A stretch of 64,000 nt of DNA from VBDM01 sp964430565 (GCA_964430565.1 CAYSFD010000048.1:1-64000), one strand, 5' to 3'. Counted from the stretch's first letter, positions 31,748-41,102 are shown. Program-made: numbers and translations. The notes: a model not told the origin generated them from the sequence alone.

Positions 31748-33949
31748 CTAGCGCAATTCCCCGAAAGCCGCAAACGGTCCGGGCTCCTCGACGTTGAAGG
31801 ACTGCGGTGGTCCGCCCGACGCATGAATGCGCCACATCTCGAGATAGCCGCGCTCGAGGTTGCGCACGTAACGCCCGGTGTCGAACAGCGGATGGGTTTC
31901 GCGGTTCTGCGCGAGCTTCGCCTTCAAGGCGCGAAGCCTTTCCGGGTGCGTCGCCAGTTCGATCGCGAGCGCTTCGTATTCATCGAAGCTGTTGACTGCG
32001 AGCTCGTCGAGACCGATGGCGCGCAGCAGGCTCGCGCCCACGCGGGAAACGAGGTGCTCCCCCGGACAGGTGATGATCGGTACTCCCGACCACAGCGCAT
32101 CGGCACCGGTCGTGTGCGCATTGCAGCAGCGGGTGTCCAGGAACAGATCGGCGAGGCGCTGCCGCTCGAGATGCACCGAGTGCTCGCGATGCGGCGCGAA
32201 GATGAGGCGCGCCGGATCGATTCCCGCCTCTTGGGCGTGACGCCGCAGGTTTGCCTCGCCGCGACCTTGTTGTAGCCACAGCACGCTGTCGGGCACAGCG
32301 TCGAGTATGCGCATCCACGATCGAAATGCCGCAGGATCGATCTTTTCATGCCGATTGAAGCCGCAGAAGACGATGCCGCGATCGGGCAGCCCTTCGTCCG
32401 AACGGGTGGATGCGGGTGCGGCCGGAAGGCTTCGATGCGATGCCGGCGCGTAGCAATGCGGCATCCGGACGATCCTTTCGGCGAAGAACACCTCCGCGTG
32501 CGGCGGCACTGCCGTGCCGTCGGCGATGAAATAATCGGCGAGCGTCCCGCCCAGCGTCGCCGGATAGCCGACGTAGGCCACCTGGATCGGCGCGGGCCTG
32601 AGCGCGAGCACGAGACTGCGGCCGCCGCGCGTGTAGCCGTTTAAGTCGACCAGGATGTCGATCGAGTCGGCGGCGATGCGCCCGGCGAACTGCTCGAGCG
32701 ACAGCGATCGCGTATCGGTCATGCGCTCGCATCGCGAAGCGACGGCCCGGAAATTATCGCTGCCGTCGTTGCCGGAGAGCGCATAGCCGAAAACCTCGAA
32801 GCGCTGGCGATCGTGCAGGCCATACATCGCGCCAGTCAGATAACCCACCGCATGGTGGCCGAAATCGGACGACAGGTATCCGAGGCGCAGCCTGTGCCGG
32901 TGCGCGCGCGGCCGCCGTGCCGGCTTCGCCAGCGGCGAAGCGACCCGGACTATGCCCGCCGCGACGCGGTCTGCGTAGATCTTTTGCAGTGAAGCCGGCA
33001 GGGGCAGGTAGAAAAGCTTGAAGGCGAGCGCCCGCGATTGCAGGCACTCCGCGCGCGCCCCGCGGACCAGCTCGGCGCAACGATCGGAAAAGGCGCCCAG
33101 CCCGGCCCAGTCGCACCAGTCCAGGCGCTCGCAGCCCATGAAGAGGAACACGTCTTCGGGCTGAAGCAGCGTCGCAGCGTCGAACGGGTCGGTCGCGCCC
33201 GCTGCCGCGGCCCATGTCTCGATGCGCGCGCGGACGGCCGGATCGTCGCGCGACATCGCATCGCGCAATTCGCCGCGCGCTTCTTCCAGGCGCCCGCTCG
33301 CGGCCAGGGCCAGGCCCAGATCGAGCCGCGACAGCGCGTGCCCCGGGTCGAGTGCGAGCGCCTGCCGGGCGGCCGAAACGGCGTCTTCGTAGCGCCGCGC
33401 CGCGAGGCAGGATTCGGCGAGGTTGTAGTGCGCGTCGACGTTTCCCGGGAAGAGCGAGACGAATCGCCAGTTGCTTTCGATCGCCTCCTCGATTCTCCCC
33501 AGGCGGGTCAGGGCGATGCCGCGATTCTGCAGCGCGCGGACGAAGCCGGGATCGATCGCGAGCGCGCGATCGTAGCGGTCAAGAGCGCCGGCGAAATCAC
33601 CGAGTGCTTCGCGCACCACGCCCGCGCTGAACTGAAGCTGCGCGTCGTCCGGATGTGCGGACAGCAGGCCCTCGCAGCGCGCGAGCGCTTCCGCGGGCCG
33701 CTGCGCGTCGCACAGCACCGCGATCGCGGCCTGCCCCGCCTGGAGGTTCGAGGAGTCGAGCGCGATACTGCGATCGAAAGCGGCCAGCGCGGAGTCGAGA
33801 TCGCGCAGCGCATGGCGGCATGCGCCGAGCAGAAACCAGGCGCGGGCATCGCCGGGATCGCGCCCGCAGGAGGACTCGAGCAGTCCTGCCGCTTCCCTGA
33901 ACCGGCCTGCCTGGAGCAGGCCTACCGCCTCCGAGTACGGTTCGACCAT
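31748..33949 (-). CDS. TPR-containing O-GlcNAc-transferase-like glycosyltransferase (GT41/SPINDLY)
   Basis: The 733-residue protein has TPR repeats at about 5-240 (motifs AWFLLGACRHALRDLDSALA, RYDRALAIDPGFVRAL and ALALDPGHALSRLDLGLAL). A GT41 catalytic domain follows at about 330-720. Catalytic-domain marks are LGYLSSDFGHHAVGYL, DILVDLNGYTRGGR, VAYVGYPATLGG, FCGFNRHEKIDPAAFRSW and GADALWSGVPIIT. In bacteria such proteins glycosylate Ser/Thr of flagellins or other proteins. Its place in a unit with thioesterase, GT2 and flippase suggests a role in surface or protein glycosylation. No flagellar genes are in the window, so the target is unknown. Confidence 0.9.
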   Translation of the reverse strand: MVEPYSEAVGLLQAGRFREAAGLLESSCGRDPGDARAWFLLGACRHALRDLDSALAAFDRSIALDSSNLQAGQAAIAVLCDAQRPAEALARCEGLLSAHPDDAQLQFSAGVVREALGDFAGALDRYDRALAIDPGFVRALQNRGIALTRLGRIEEAIESNWRFVSLFPGNVDAHYNLAESCLAARRYEDAVSAARQALALDPGHALSRLDLGLALAASGRLEEARGELRDAMSRDDPAVRARIETWAAAAGATDPFDAATLLQPEDVFLFMGCERLDWCDWAGLGAFSDRCAELVRGARAECLQSRALAFKLFYLPLPASLQKIYADRVAAGIVRVASPLAKPARRPRAHRHRLRLGYLSSDFGHHAVGYLTGAMYGLHDRQRFEVFGYALSGNDGSDNFRAVASRCERMTDTRSLSLEQFAGRIAADSIDILVDLNGYTRGGRSLVLALRPAPIQVAYVGYPATLGGTLADYFIADGTAVPPHAEVFFAERIVRMPHCYAPASHRSLPAAPASTRSDEGLPDRGIVFCGFNRHEKIDPAAFRSWMRILDAVPDSVLWLQQGRGEANLRRHAQEAGIDPARLIFAPHREHSVHLERQRLADLFLDTRCCNAHTTGADALWSGVPIITCPGEHLVSRVGASLLRAIGLDELAVNSFDEYEALAIELATHPERLRALKAKLAQNRETHPLFDTGRYVRNLERGYLEMWRIHASGGPPQSFNVEEPGPFAAFGELR

Positions 33950-34053
33950 GAATCGGACCGCGCGGAGTTCACGCGCTCGGAGGGCAAATCAGCCGATTCC
34001 CCGCCGTGAGCGGGAATGAATCAAACAACCGGATCAGCCGATGGAGAGCTTCG

Positions 34054-35496
34054 CTAACGCTTGAGCGCCGCGGTTCCGTTCACGTTGGTCCCGGTATTTA
34101 TGCCGGTGATCTGGTAGACCATGCCTGCATGAGTAGCGCCGGTTCCTGAAAAGAATCCGTTGACGTTCAACGTGCAGACGCCCGAGCAGCCGAAGGTGCC
34201 GCTGCCCGAGGAAGTTCCAAACCCCGAGGTGGAAAACGTCGGGCCGGCGATCAGCACGCTGTTGTTGGCTGCGAGAAAAGTGTAAGTATCACCGCTTGCA
34301 CCGCCCATGGTAGCGGACAGGTTGACACCGACGGTGCCAGCGAAATTTCCGACCAGCGAGGCGGAATTGAGCACGCCGGCGGGCCCCGCCGCTGGGTTTC
34401 CAAAAGTAGGACTGCTGCCCCCGATCAGGTTGTAGGTGAAGGCCCCGCTCGTCGGCATGCTGGTCGCCGGCATGCCGATGACGTAGTGCAGGCCGTCGTT
34501 GGCCGAAATCGTGAAAGGGTTTGTCGTCCCGCTGGAAGTGACGTTCACCTGCCCGGTCCAGCGGACCCAGGCAATGACCCCATCGAGCGTACCAAAGTCC
34601 GCTTGCGTTCCGGCAAGACTGTAAGTGGTGGGAGTGGCGGTGACGATTGTGAATGAGGTCAGCGCGCCGGAGGAGTCGAATACCGCGCTCGCACCGTATC
34701 CGTTTCTAGGAAGGATCGGCGACGCCCCCCCAATTGTAGCGACACCAGCTAACTCGTAGCCCGGCCCGCTTTTCAGGGCGGGGAAAAGGGACACCGGATT
34801 CCCCTGAGAGTTAACCACGTCGCCCTGCACGATCGTCGGCGGTTGCTGCTGCCCGCTCTGCGGCGGCGGCACGACCGGGCCGTCGGTGCTCGGCTGCGGC
34901 GGCACGTTGACGTTGGCTCCGGCGAATCCCGCGGTTCCGGCCGGGATGTCGAGGGTGCCGCCCTGGTTGGTGAGCGACCAGATGCCGTTCGTGCCGGTGA
35001 CCAGTGTCGATCCGTCGCCGCCGATTGCGATCAGGCCGCCGGTGCCGCGAATCCCGATCGTCGCCGTCGGCGTGGAAATCTGATAACGGTTGCGATTGAC
35101 GCCACCCACAAGACCGGTGACGGTGCGCATCGCCCCCTTGAACAACCCGAACAAGGCCGATTCCGTGCCGTCGGCCTTGCCGTTGAAGCGGTATTCCTTG
35201 ATGTCGAATTCGCTGTTGGGCTGCAGCGAGACGTATGCGCCGTCGGAAAACCGGATCTGCGCGCGGCCGTCGGTGCTGCTCACGATCTTGTCGCCTGTTT
35301 TGACTTCCGCGCCCCGGGTGAGGGGCCGCCCCCGGCCGTCCGCGCCGGTAACCGTAATACTGCCGATAGCGAAATCGACCCTGCCGGTATTGCACAGCGC
35401 TGGATTCGAGAATGCCGCAGACACGACCGCGACCATTACGCCGCGGGGGCTGACTTTGAAACGACTCGGAGTGAAACGATTCGAAGTGCTCTTCAT
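34054..35496 (-). CDS. FecR-domain protein with TbpB-like C-terminal beta domain
   Basis: The 480-residue protein has an export signal (about 1-36, VMVAVVSAAFSNPALC). A FecR domain at about 38-155 has GSITVTGADGRGRPLTRG, IRFSDGAYVSLQPNSEF and TPTATIGIRGT. A Pro/Gln-rich linker covers about 205-225. The C-terminal half is rich in Gly, Ser and Thr and ends LNVNGFFSGTGATHAGMVY, resembling the barrel of transferrin-binding-protein-B-like surface proteins. The similarity is by eye only. AGGAG precedes the ATG. The TPR/barrel gene upstream on the same strand suggests a secreted substrate and its outer-membrane partner. Confidence 0.72.
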   Translation of the reverse strand: MKSTSNRFTPSRFKVSPRGVMVAVVSAAFSNPALCNTGRVDFAIGSITVTGADGRGRPLTRGAEVKTGDKIVSSTDGRAQIRFSDGAYVSLQPNSEFDIKEYRFNGKADGTESALFGLFKGAMRTVTGLVGGVNRNRYQISTPTATIGIRGTGGLIAIGGDGSTLVTGTNGIWSLTNQGGTLDIPAGTAGFAGANVNVPPQPSTDGPVVPPPQSGQQQPPTIVQGDVVNSQGNPVSLFPALKSGPGYELAGVATIGGASPILPRNGYGASAVFDSSGALTSFTIVTATPTTYSLAGTQADFGTLDGVIAWVRWTGQVNVTSSGTTNPFTISANDGLHYVIGMPATSMPTSGAFTYNLIGGSSPTFGNPAAGPAGVLNSASLVGNFAGTVGVNLSATMGGASGDTYTFLAANNSVLIAGPTFSTSGFGTSSGSGTFGCSGVCTLNVNGFFSGTGATHAGMVYQITGINTGTNVNGTAALKR

Positions 35497-35568
35497 GATC
35501 TTCTCCTGGGTTCAACCACCGGATCAGTTGATTCCTCGATGTCACCGTCGGCAAGGAAATATTTCACG

Positions 35569-36882
35569 TTAGAACGTCTTGCGCAGCACAAGCGACACCA
35601 CGGTGCGGTCGTAGGTGTTCAACTCGATATTGGATTGATTGTCGGTGTAGGCGACCTGCGGCGTCAGAAGCCAACTTGTACTCAGCACGTAGTTCATACC
35701 CAGGCGCAGATCGACCTGGTTATCGCGGCGGGTGACGAGGAAGAACGGTTCGTCGCCGCCGTACACGCGCCGCTCGTAGCTCAACAGGCCGAACAGTACC
35801 GCGTCGGAGGCCACGGATACCTGACCGCCGAGTCGGACTCCGATGGGCTTGTAGCCGAGCTGAGGCTCGTCCGCCGCCTTTTCTTTTTCGCTGCCGCCGT
35901 AAAGGCTGCCGAAAACGACCGGCTTGCTCCGGGTGTCCCAGCCGTAGCCGAAGGCAACGCCGCCGATCATGCGCTTGGCGTCCCGGATCGACTGGTCCGG
36001 GTATTCGACATTGGCCGCCTGGAGGAAAAGTGACGCCTGGGCGGAGCCGCTGTAGCTGTGCTGCCATTGCGCCACGATGCCATTGCTCTTGCGGAAATCC
36101 TCCTTGTCGACGCGGAAATCCTGGAACTGATATCCTGCCGTGATCGTTTCCTTGCCGCGCGACCAGCGCAGCCCGAGGTTGCCGTCGACCGTGGCGGTGT
36201 CGAACTCGTCGAAATGCGAGTTGAACTTGCCGTTGGCCGCGAGGCCTGCGAGGACTGCCCAATTCTGCGAAAACCCGTACACGTAATTCAGTCCGCCGCC
36301 GGCCGTGATGAAGCTGTCGGATTCCTTCACGCCGCTGGGGGCGAGGGTCGCCGAAATCCCGCCCAGGGCGGGGATCGCGATCTGGCTGCTTGAGGTTGCG
36401 CTGTTGACGTTGCTGTCCCGTCCGAAGCCGATCTCGAGAAACCCGCTGAGCTGCGTGGGACTTGCCCCGAGGGCCGAAAGATACCGGTCGATCGACTGCT
36501 TGACCTCTTCGGGCGGATTGGTCGCGCGGACATTCTCGAACTCGCGCCTCGCATTGACTTTCTCGCCCATCTCGAAATAGGCGCGGGCGATCTCGGCGCG
36601 CGCCTGAGGGTGGTTGGGATTCACCGCAAGCACCCGTTCCAGCGCGAACACCGCGCGTTCGCGTTCTCCGGAGTCGAGGGCCGCAATTCCGAGGAGATAG
36701 TCGTATTCGGGATCGCCGGCGCGCTGGGATTCCAGCGGCTGGAGCAGCCGGTAAGCCGCCTGCGGGTTCTTCTGCTGGAGCAGGGCTTTGGCACGATCGG
36801 TGATTTCGTCTGCGACGGCGATCGACTGAAACAAAAGCATCAGCGCAGCCACACCCACGATTATTGTCTTGAAACCTCCCAC
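35569..36882 (-). CDS. TPR plus outer-membrane beta-barrel protein, Slam-like layout
   Basis: The 437-residue protein starts with a signal peptide (FKTIIVGVAALMLLFQSIAVADE). A TPR-like helical part covers about 25-150 (AYRLLQPLESQ, AVFALERVLAVNPNHPQARAE). A beta-barrel of alternating strands follows, ending in VVSLVLRKTF, the terminal Phe expected for outer-membrane barrels. GTG at 36882 with AGGAG at 36888-36892 gives the signal peptide at once. An upstream ATG at 36951 would overlap the FadB/J gene and add a non-signal tail. The layout equals the surface lipoprotein assembly modulator (Slam) family, but close relation is not shown. The FecR/TbpB-like gene follows. Confidence 0.75.
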   Translation of the reverse strand: MGGFKTIIVGVAALMLLFQSIAVADEITDRAKALLQQKNPQAAYRLLQPLESQRAGDPEYDYLLGIAALDSGERERAVFALERVLAVNPNHPQARAEIARAYFEMGEKVNARREFENVRATNPPEEVKQSIDRYLSALGASPTQLSGFLEIGFGRDSNVNSATSSSQIAIPALGGISATLAPSGVKESDSFITAGGGLNYVYGFSQNWAVLAGLAANGKFNSHFDEFDTATVDGNLGLRWSRGKETITAGYQFQDFRVDKEDFRKSNGIVAQWQHSYSGSAQASLFLQAANVEYPDQSIRDAKRMIGGVAFGYGWDTRSKPVVFGSLYGGSEKEKAADEPQLGYKPIGVRLGGQVSVASDAVLFGLLSYERRVYGGDEPFFLVTRRDNQVDLRLGMNYVLSTSWLLTPQVAYTDNQSNIELNTYDRTVVSLVLRKTF

Positions 36883-36947
36883 GTCCGCTCCTGAAAATGG
36901 ACCGAGAAAAAAGGCTATCACATCGCCCGGCCCGCCGCGACGGGTTT

Positions 36948-38873
36948 TCATGATCCGCGGATAGCCAGGAAATGCAGCGGCCCGCCGCGGAATGGCGCGA
37001 ATCCCGTTCCGAAAATCAACCCGGCGTCGGCGAGATCGGCGTCGGCGACGATGCCCTCGGCGACGGCCGCCTGCGCTTCCTTGAGATAGGGCGCGATCAG
37101 CTTCTCGATGAGATCGCTTGTCGCGCCGTCCGCTCGGCGCTTGCGCGCCTTGCCGTTCTTCCAGAGGTAGAAGCCGCGGCCGGTCTTCCTGCCGAGGTTG
37201 CCTCCTGCGACGAGTTCGGCGAGCTTCTTAGGCGGCTCGGCGCGTTCTCCCGCCAGCTCCCTGCCGACCGCCATGCAGATGTCCAGGCCGACCGTATCGG
37301 CCAGCTCGATCGGCCCCATCGGCATGCCGAAAGCGGTGGCCGCGGCATCGAGCGTCTCCGGCGCGATACCCTGGTCCACCATGCGCAAGGCCTGGTTGAG
37401 GTAGGGGCCGAGCACCCGGTTGACGAGAAATCCCGGAGAATCCTTCACCGGCAGAGGCAGCTTGTCGATCTGCCGCACGAACGCCGCGGCTTTCTTGGCG
37501 AATTCCGGATCGGTGTTCGCGCCTTTCACAACCTCGACGAGCTGCATCTGCGGAACCGGATTGAAAAAGTGGATTCCAACGAGGCGCGACGGATTCCTGA
37601 AATTCGCGCCGATGTCGGAGAGCTTGAGGCTGGAGGTGTTCGACGCGAGGATCGCGTTCGGCTTTGCCGCCGCTTCGAGCTTGGCGAACAGCTCGCGCTT
37701 GGCCTGCAGGTTCTCGAAGATCGCCTCGATGATGACATCGGCCTGGCGCGCGCCATCCCCGGCGACGTCGGGGATCAGCCGGTCTGACGCGTCGCGAATC
37801 CGGGATTTTTCACGCAGCCGCCGCTTGAAAAGCTCGGCCGCGCGCTTCATCGCGGGCGCAAGGCGCTCGGCGCTCTGGTCCTGCAGCGTCACCGTTAGGC
37901 CGCGCATCGCGCACCAGGCGGCGATGTCTCCGCCCATCACGCCCGCGCCGATGACGTGCACGTGCTTCGCTTCGAAATCGCTGTCCTTGCCGAGCGATTT
38001 CATGCGCTCCTGGAGAAAGTAGATGCGGATGAGGTTGCGCGCGGTGTCGCCTTCGACCAGCCCGGAGACCGATGCCGGGTCCTCGGGTCGCGGCGCAAAA
38101 GGGTCGCCATCGTATTTCTGCCAGAGATCGAGGATCGCATAGGGCGCCGGGTAGTGGTCCGGCGAAGCCCGCAACGCGACCTGCCTTCGCGCCAGTCCCG
38201 CGACCAGCGGCCGCATGAAGGAAGAATTCATCAGCCGCTGCATGAGAGGCAGTCTCCTCGGGCGGGGCGACTCGATCACCATCATGCGCGCGGCGTTTTC
38301 CTGGATCCGCGGGGGCACAACCGCGTCCACCAATCCCATGCGCTTCGCCCGACGCGCATCGACGGAGCGGCCGGTGAGCATCATGTCGAGCGCGGCGGTG
38401 GGGCCGACCAGGCGCGGCAGGCGCTTCACGCCGCCCCACGCGGGGAGAATGCCGAGCATCACCTCCGGCAGCGCGAAGCGCGTTCCGGGCTGATCGACCG
38501 CGACGCGGTAGCGGCAGGCGATCGCGAGCTCGACGCCCCCGCCCATGCAAAAACCGTTGACCAGGGCGAGCGTCGGGAAGGGCAGGGCCGCGAGCTTGTT
38601 GTACAGGTCCCAGCCGCGCCTGACCAACCGCATCGCGTCGTCGGCGTCCTTGATCTTGGTGAACTCCTCGACGTCGGCGCCGGCGATGAAGCCCGACTCC
38701 TTGGTCGAGCGGATGATGAGCCCGCGCGGCTTCTTCTCGAGCAGTTCGTCGAAGATACGATTGAGTTCGGATACGACGTCGCTAGAGAGGACGTTCGCCG
38801 AAGCGTCCGCCTTGTCGAACGACAGCCAGACGAGGTTGTCGCGGTCGGTTTCTAGCTTCCAGTGCTTGTACAT
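36948..38873 (-). CDS. Fatty-acid oxidation multifunctional protein, FadB/FadJ-like
   Basis: The 641-residue fusion has an enoyl-CoA hydratase domain (about 1-200; SGFIAGADVEEF, FCMGGGVELAIACRYRVA) and a 3-hydroxyacyl-CoA dehydrogenase domain (about 300-600). The NAD loop is VIGAGVMGGDIAAWCAMRG, and SNTSSLKLSDI and GIHFFNPVPQMQLVEVV mark the active site. It hydrates enoyl-CoA and oxidises the 3-hydroxy product. It lies downstream of a thiolase gene on the same strand, completing a beta-oxidation unit. The upstream in-frame ATG at 38882 falls inside a palindromic repeat, so ATG at 38873 is preferred. The length is somewhat below E. coli FadJ. Confidence 0.9.
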   Translation of the reverse strand: MYKHWKLETDRDNLVWLSFDKADASANVLSSDVVSELNRIFDELLEKKPRGLIIRSTKESGFIAGADVEEFTKIKDADDAMRLVRRGWDLYNKLAALPFPTLALVNGFCMGGGVELAIACRYRVAVDQPGTRFALPEVMLGILPAWGGVKRLPRLVGPTAALDMMLTGRSVDARRAKRMGLVDAVVPPRIQENAARMMVIESPRPRRLPLMQRLMNSSFMRPLVAGLARRQVALRASPDHYPAPYAILDLWQKYDGDPFAPRPEDPASVSGLVEGDTARNLIRIYFLQERMKSLGKDSDFEAKHVHVIGAGVMGGDIAAWCAMRGLTVTLQDQSAERLAPAMKRAAELFKRRLREKSRIRDASDRLIPDVAGDGARQADVIIEAIFENLQAKRELFAKLEAAAKPNAILASNTSSLKLSDIGANFRNPSRLVGIHFFNPVPQMQLVEVVKGANTDPEFAKKAAAFVRQIDKLPLPVKDSPGFLVNRVLGPYLNQALRMVDQGIAPETLDAAATAFGMPMGPIELADTVGLDICMAVGRELAGERAEPPKKLAELVAGGNLGRKTGRGFYLWKNGKARKRRADGATSDLIEKLIAPYLKEAQAAVAEGIVADADLADAGLIFGTGFAPFRGGPLHFLAIRGS

Positions 38874-38877
38874 GTTT

Positions 38878-38940
38878 GTCATTCCCGCGCAAGCGGGAAT
38901 CCAGTAGCGTTCCCGTCATTCCCGCGAAAGCGGGAATGAC
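38878..38940. repeat. GTCATTCCCGCG-family repeat, copy C
   Basis: The element begins GTCATTCCCGCGCAAGCGGG and ends AAGCGGGAATGAC, and contains a second GTCATTCCCGCGAAAGCGGG. It fills the gap between the thiolase and FadB/J-like genes, ending one base before the thiolase stop. Confidence 0.75.
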
Positions 38941-38941
38941 G

Positions 38942-40282
38942 TTACAGCGCCTCGATGAGCATCGCGCCGCCGAGGCCTCCGCCGATGCAGATCGAGGCCA
39001 TGCCGCGCCGCGGCCTTTGGCCGGTGTTGCCTGTTTTCGCGCGCTTGAGCGTGTGCAGCAGGTGCAGCACGATGCGCGCGCCCGAGGCGCCGACCGGGTG
39101 GCCGAGCGCGATCGCCCCGCCGTCCGCGTTGAGCTTTTCCGCATCCAGCTCGCCCATCGCGCCGTCGAGTTCCAACTGCTCACGGCAATACTTGTCTTCC
39201 TTCCACGCGGCAAGGCAGCCGAGCACCTGCGCCGCGAACGCCTCGTTGATTTCCCAGGCGTCGAGGTCGTTGAGCTTGAGGCCGTGTCGCTTGAGAATGG
39301 GCGTGGCAGCGTGAACCGGCCCCAGGCCCATCTGCGCCGGATCGAGGCCCGCCCATTGCGAATCGGTGATGCGCCCGACGGGCTTCAGACCGTGGCGCTT
39401 GACCGCTTCCTCGGTGGCGAGCACCAGCCACGCCGCGCCGTCGGTGATCTGCGAGCTGTTGCCCGCGGTGACGTTGCCGTACTTGCGGTCGAAGAACGGC
39501 TTCAGCTTGGCGAGGTTCTCGACGGTCGAATCGCGCCGAACGCCGTCGTCGTCCTTGTAGAGCGCGCCTTTATCGTCGTAGAGGGGCACGACCTCCGCAG
39601 CGAGACCGTCGTGGGCGTCGCTGAAGAACCTGTTCTCCTGCGCGCGGATGACGCGGGCGTGGCTGCGCGCGGCGTATTCGTCCATCTGCGGCCGCTTGAT
39701 GCCGAAGCGATAGGCGAGGTTCTCGGCGGTCTGGCCCATCAGCAAGCCGACATAGGGGTCGGTGAGCCCTTTCATGATGGCGATGATCGGGGTGAGCAGC
39801 TGGGCGGGCTTGAGCTTGAGGAACATCCCGGCCTTTTGCAGCGGGGACTTCGCTGCCATGAAGTTTGAGAACCACATGACCATGACGTCCGAGTAAAGGA
39901 GCGGGGCGCGCGAGAGCGCGTCCACGCCGCCCGCGAGCACGAGGTTCGAGCGCCCCGAGAGCATGTTGGCGATCGCCGAATCCAGCGCCTGCATTCCCGA
40001 GGCGCAATTGCGCATCACGGTCCAGCCCGGCACCTTCGGCCCACAGCCCATGCGCAGCGCCGCGACGCGTCCGATGTTGACTTCGTCCACCGAGGGCGCC
40101 GCGCAGCCGAGGATGACTTCGTCGAACTCGGTCGGCGCGAACGGCTGGCGCACCAGCAGCGACTTGCCCGCGGCAGTGGCGAGATCGCTCGCCGAGAAAG
40201 GGCCCGGCCGGTTGCGCGATTTCAGGAACGGCGTGCGCGCGCCGTCGATGATGTAGATGTCCTTGGAAAACGCTTCCGGCAT
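38942..40282 (-). CDS. Acetyl-CoA acyltransferase (thiolase), FadI-like
   Basis: The 446-residue thiolase has the nucleophile in VMRNCASGMQALDSA, the His in LGHPVGASGARIVLHLL and the second Cys in GMASICIGGGLGGAML. It cleaves 3-ketoacyl-CoA to acetyl-CoA and a shorter acyl-CoA. ATG at 40282 starts MPEAFSKDIYIIDGARTP, with the first strand immediately after it; the open frame further upstream is low-quality sequence. The FadB/J-like gene follows on the same strand across a palindromic repeat, so the two form a beta-oxidation operon. The PIN-toxin gene ends 31 bases upstream of the thiolase start. Confidence 0.9.
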   Translation of the reverse strand: MPEAFSKDIYIIDGARTPFLKSRNRPGPFSASDLATAAGKSLLVRQPFAPTEFDEVILGCAAPSVDEVNIGRVAALRMGCGPKVPGWTVMRNCASGMQALDSAIANMLSGRSNLVLAGGVDALSRAPLLYSDVMVMWFSNFMAAKSPLQKAGMFLKLKPAQLLTPIIAIMKGLTDPYVGLLMGQTAENLAYRFGIKRPQMDEYAARSHARVIRAQENRFFSDAHDGLAAEVVPLYDDKGALYKDDDGVRRDSTVENLAKLKPFFDRKYGNVTAGNSSQITDGAAWLVLATEEAVKRHGLKPVGRITDSQWAGLDPAQMGLGPVHAATPILKRHGLKLNDLDAWEINEAFAAQVLGCLAAWKEDKYCREQLELDGAMGELDAEKLNADGGAIALGHPVGASGARIVLHLLHTLKRAKTGNTGQRPRRGMASICIGGGLGGAMLIEAL

Positions 40283-40313
40283 TAGAGGTTCCCTTTGGTG
40301 ATGTTTGAAACAA

Positions 40314-40733
40314 TCACGTCCGCCAAGGATTGAAGACCTCAACGCCAACATTCTCAAAATCAACCACGTTGCGCGTGACAACCGTCATGCCATGAACCAA
40401 TGCCGTGGCCATGATAAGCGTATCTCGATATGCTCGTGGATCGGGTACATGCAGCCTGGCACATCGCTGCGCAACTGCCAAATCAACCGACAGAATACGA
40501 CCCGCGAATGCTGGCAGCACATGACTCTCCAGCCAAGTGCGGAGCATCGCACCTTGTGTTGAGTCGCGTCGCTCAAGCAGTAGTATTCCTGTTTCCAGCT
40601 CCAGAATCGTGATGGCAGACAAAAACATGCTCGTTACCGAAACACTATTTGCCCAAGCCTTGACCTTCTTATTCGCCTTGCCGCTTTTTGCCTTGCGCAA
40701 TTCCGAAACGACGTTGGTATCCAGCAAGTACAT
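40314..40733 (-). CDS. vapC: PIN-domain toxin, VapC/FitB family
   Basis: The 139-residue PIN nuclease starts MYLLDTNVVSELRK with the first acidic residue. The second is in ILELETGILLLER and the later acids are in RAYRDTLIMATALVHGMTVVTRNVVDFE. PIN toxins cut RNA. ATG at 40733-40731 overlaps the antitoxin stop by one base (TGATG), so the genes are coupled. The segment is lower in GC than the flanking beta-oxidation genes, which suggests acquisition. Confidence 0.9.
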   Translation of the reverse strand: MYLLDTNVVSELRKAKSGKANKKVKAWANSVSVTSMFLSAITILELETGILLLERRDSTQGAMLRTWLESHVLPAFAGRILSVDLAVAQRCARLHVPDPRAYRDTLIMATALVHGMTVVTRNVVDFENVGVEVFNPWRT

Positions 40734-40993
40734 CAGGACAGATCCGCTGGACGATACAACTCATTGCCTAAGCGGGGAGGATTGAAATCAATCTCTGCAA
40801 CACCGGGCATCGCCAGCAGATCAATGATATTCGCCTGACTGCGGGTAACGCTCTGATATTCCTCGATGGTCAGCAACACATGTGCAGGTCGCCCTCGATC
40901 CGTAATGAATACCGGGCCGCGCTTTGCGGCCTTCTTTGCTCCGCTGGCATCTTGATTGAACTCTCGACTGGATAATGTGGTGATCGTCATCAT
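40733..40993 (-). CDS. vapB: Phd/YefM-family antitoxin
   Basis: The 86-residue protein has the Phd/YefM N-terminal DNA-binding fold (TITTLSSREFNQDASGAKKAA, then GPVFITDRGRPAHVLLTIEEYQSV). A C-terminal tail follows that would wrap the toxin. It is the first gene of the pair with the PIN toxin. The gap 40994-41102 upstream holds AT-rich sequence likely to contain its promoter and a GCGGGG/CCCCGC hairpin near 41071-41087 that may end the FadE transcript. Confidence 0.87.
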   Translation of the reverse strand: MMTITTLSSREFNQDASGAKKAAKRGPVFITDRGRPAHVLLTIEEYQSVTRSQANIIDLLAMPGVAEIDFNPPRLGNELYRPADLS

Positions 40994-41102
40994 CGACCCC
41001 CTTGCTATTTAATTGTAGAAACATTACTACATTAATAAAGACTCGTCCATCGTTGTTTGAATGAACGCGGGGATAGCCCCGCGCAGATCGAGCAGCCTGT
41101 GA

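Noticed and set aside
34054..35496. FecR as a sigma-factor/TonB signalling partner
   Set aside because: There is no FecI-type sigma factor or TonB receptor gene nearby, and the protein lacks the anti-sigma N-terminal layout.
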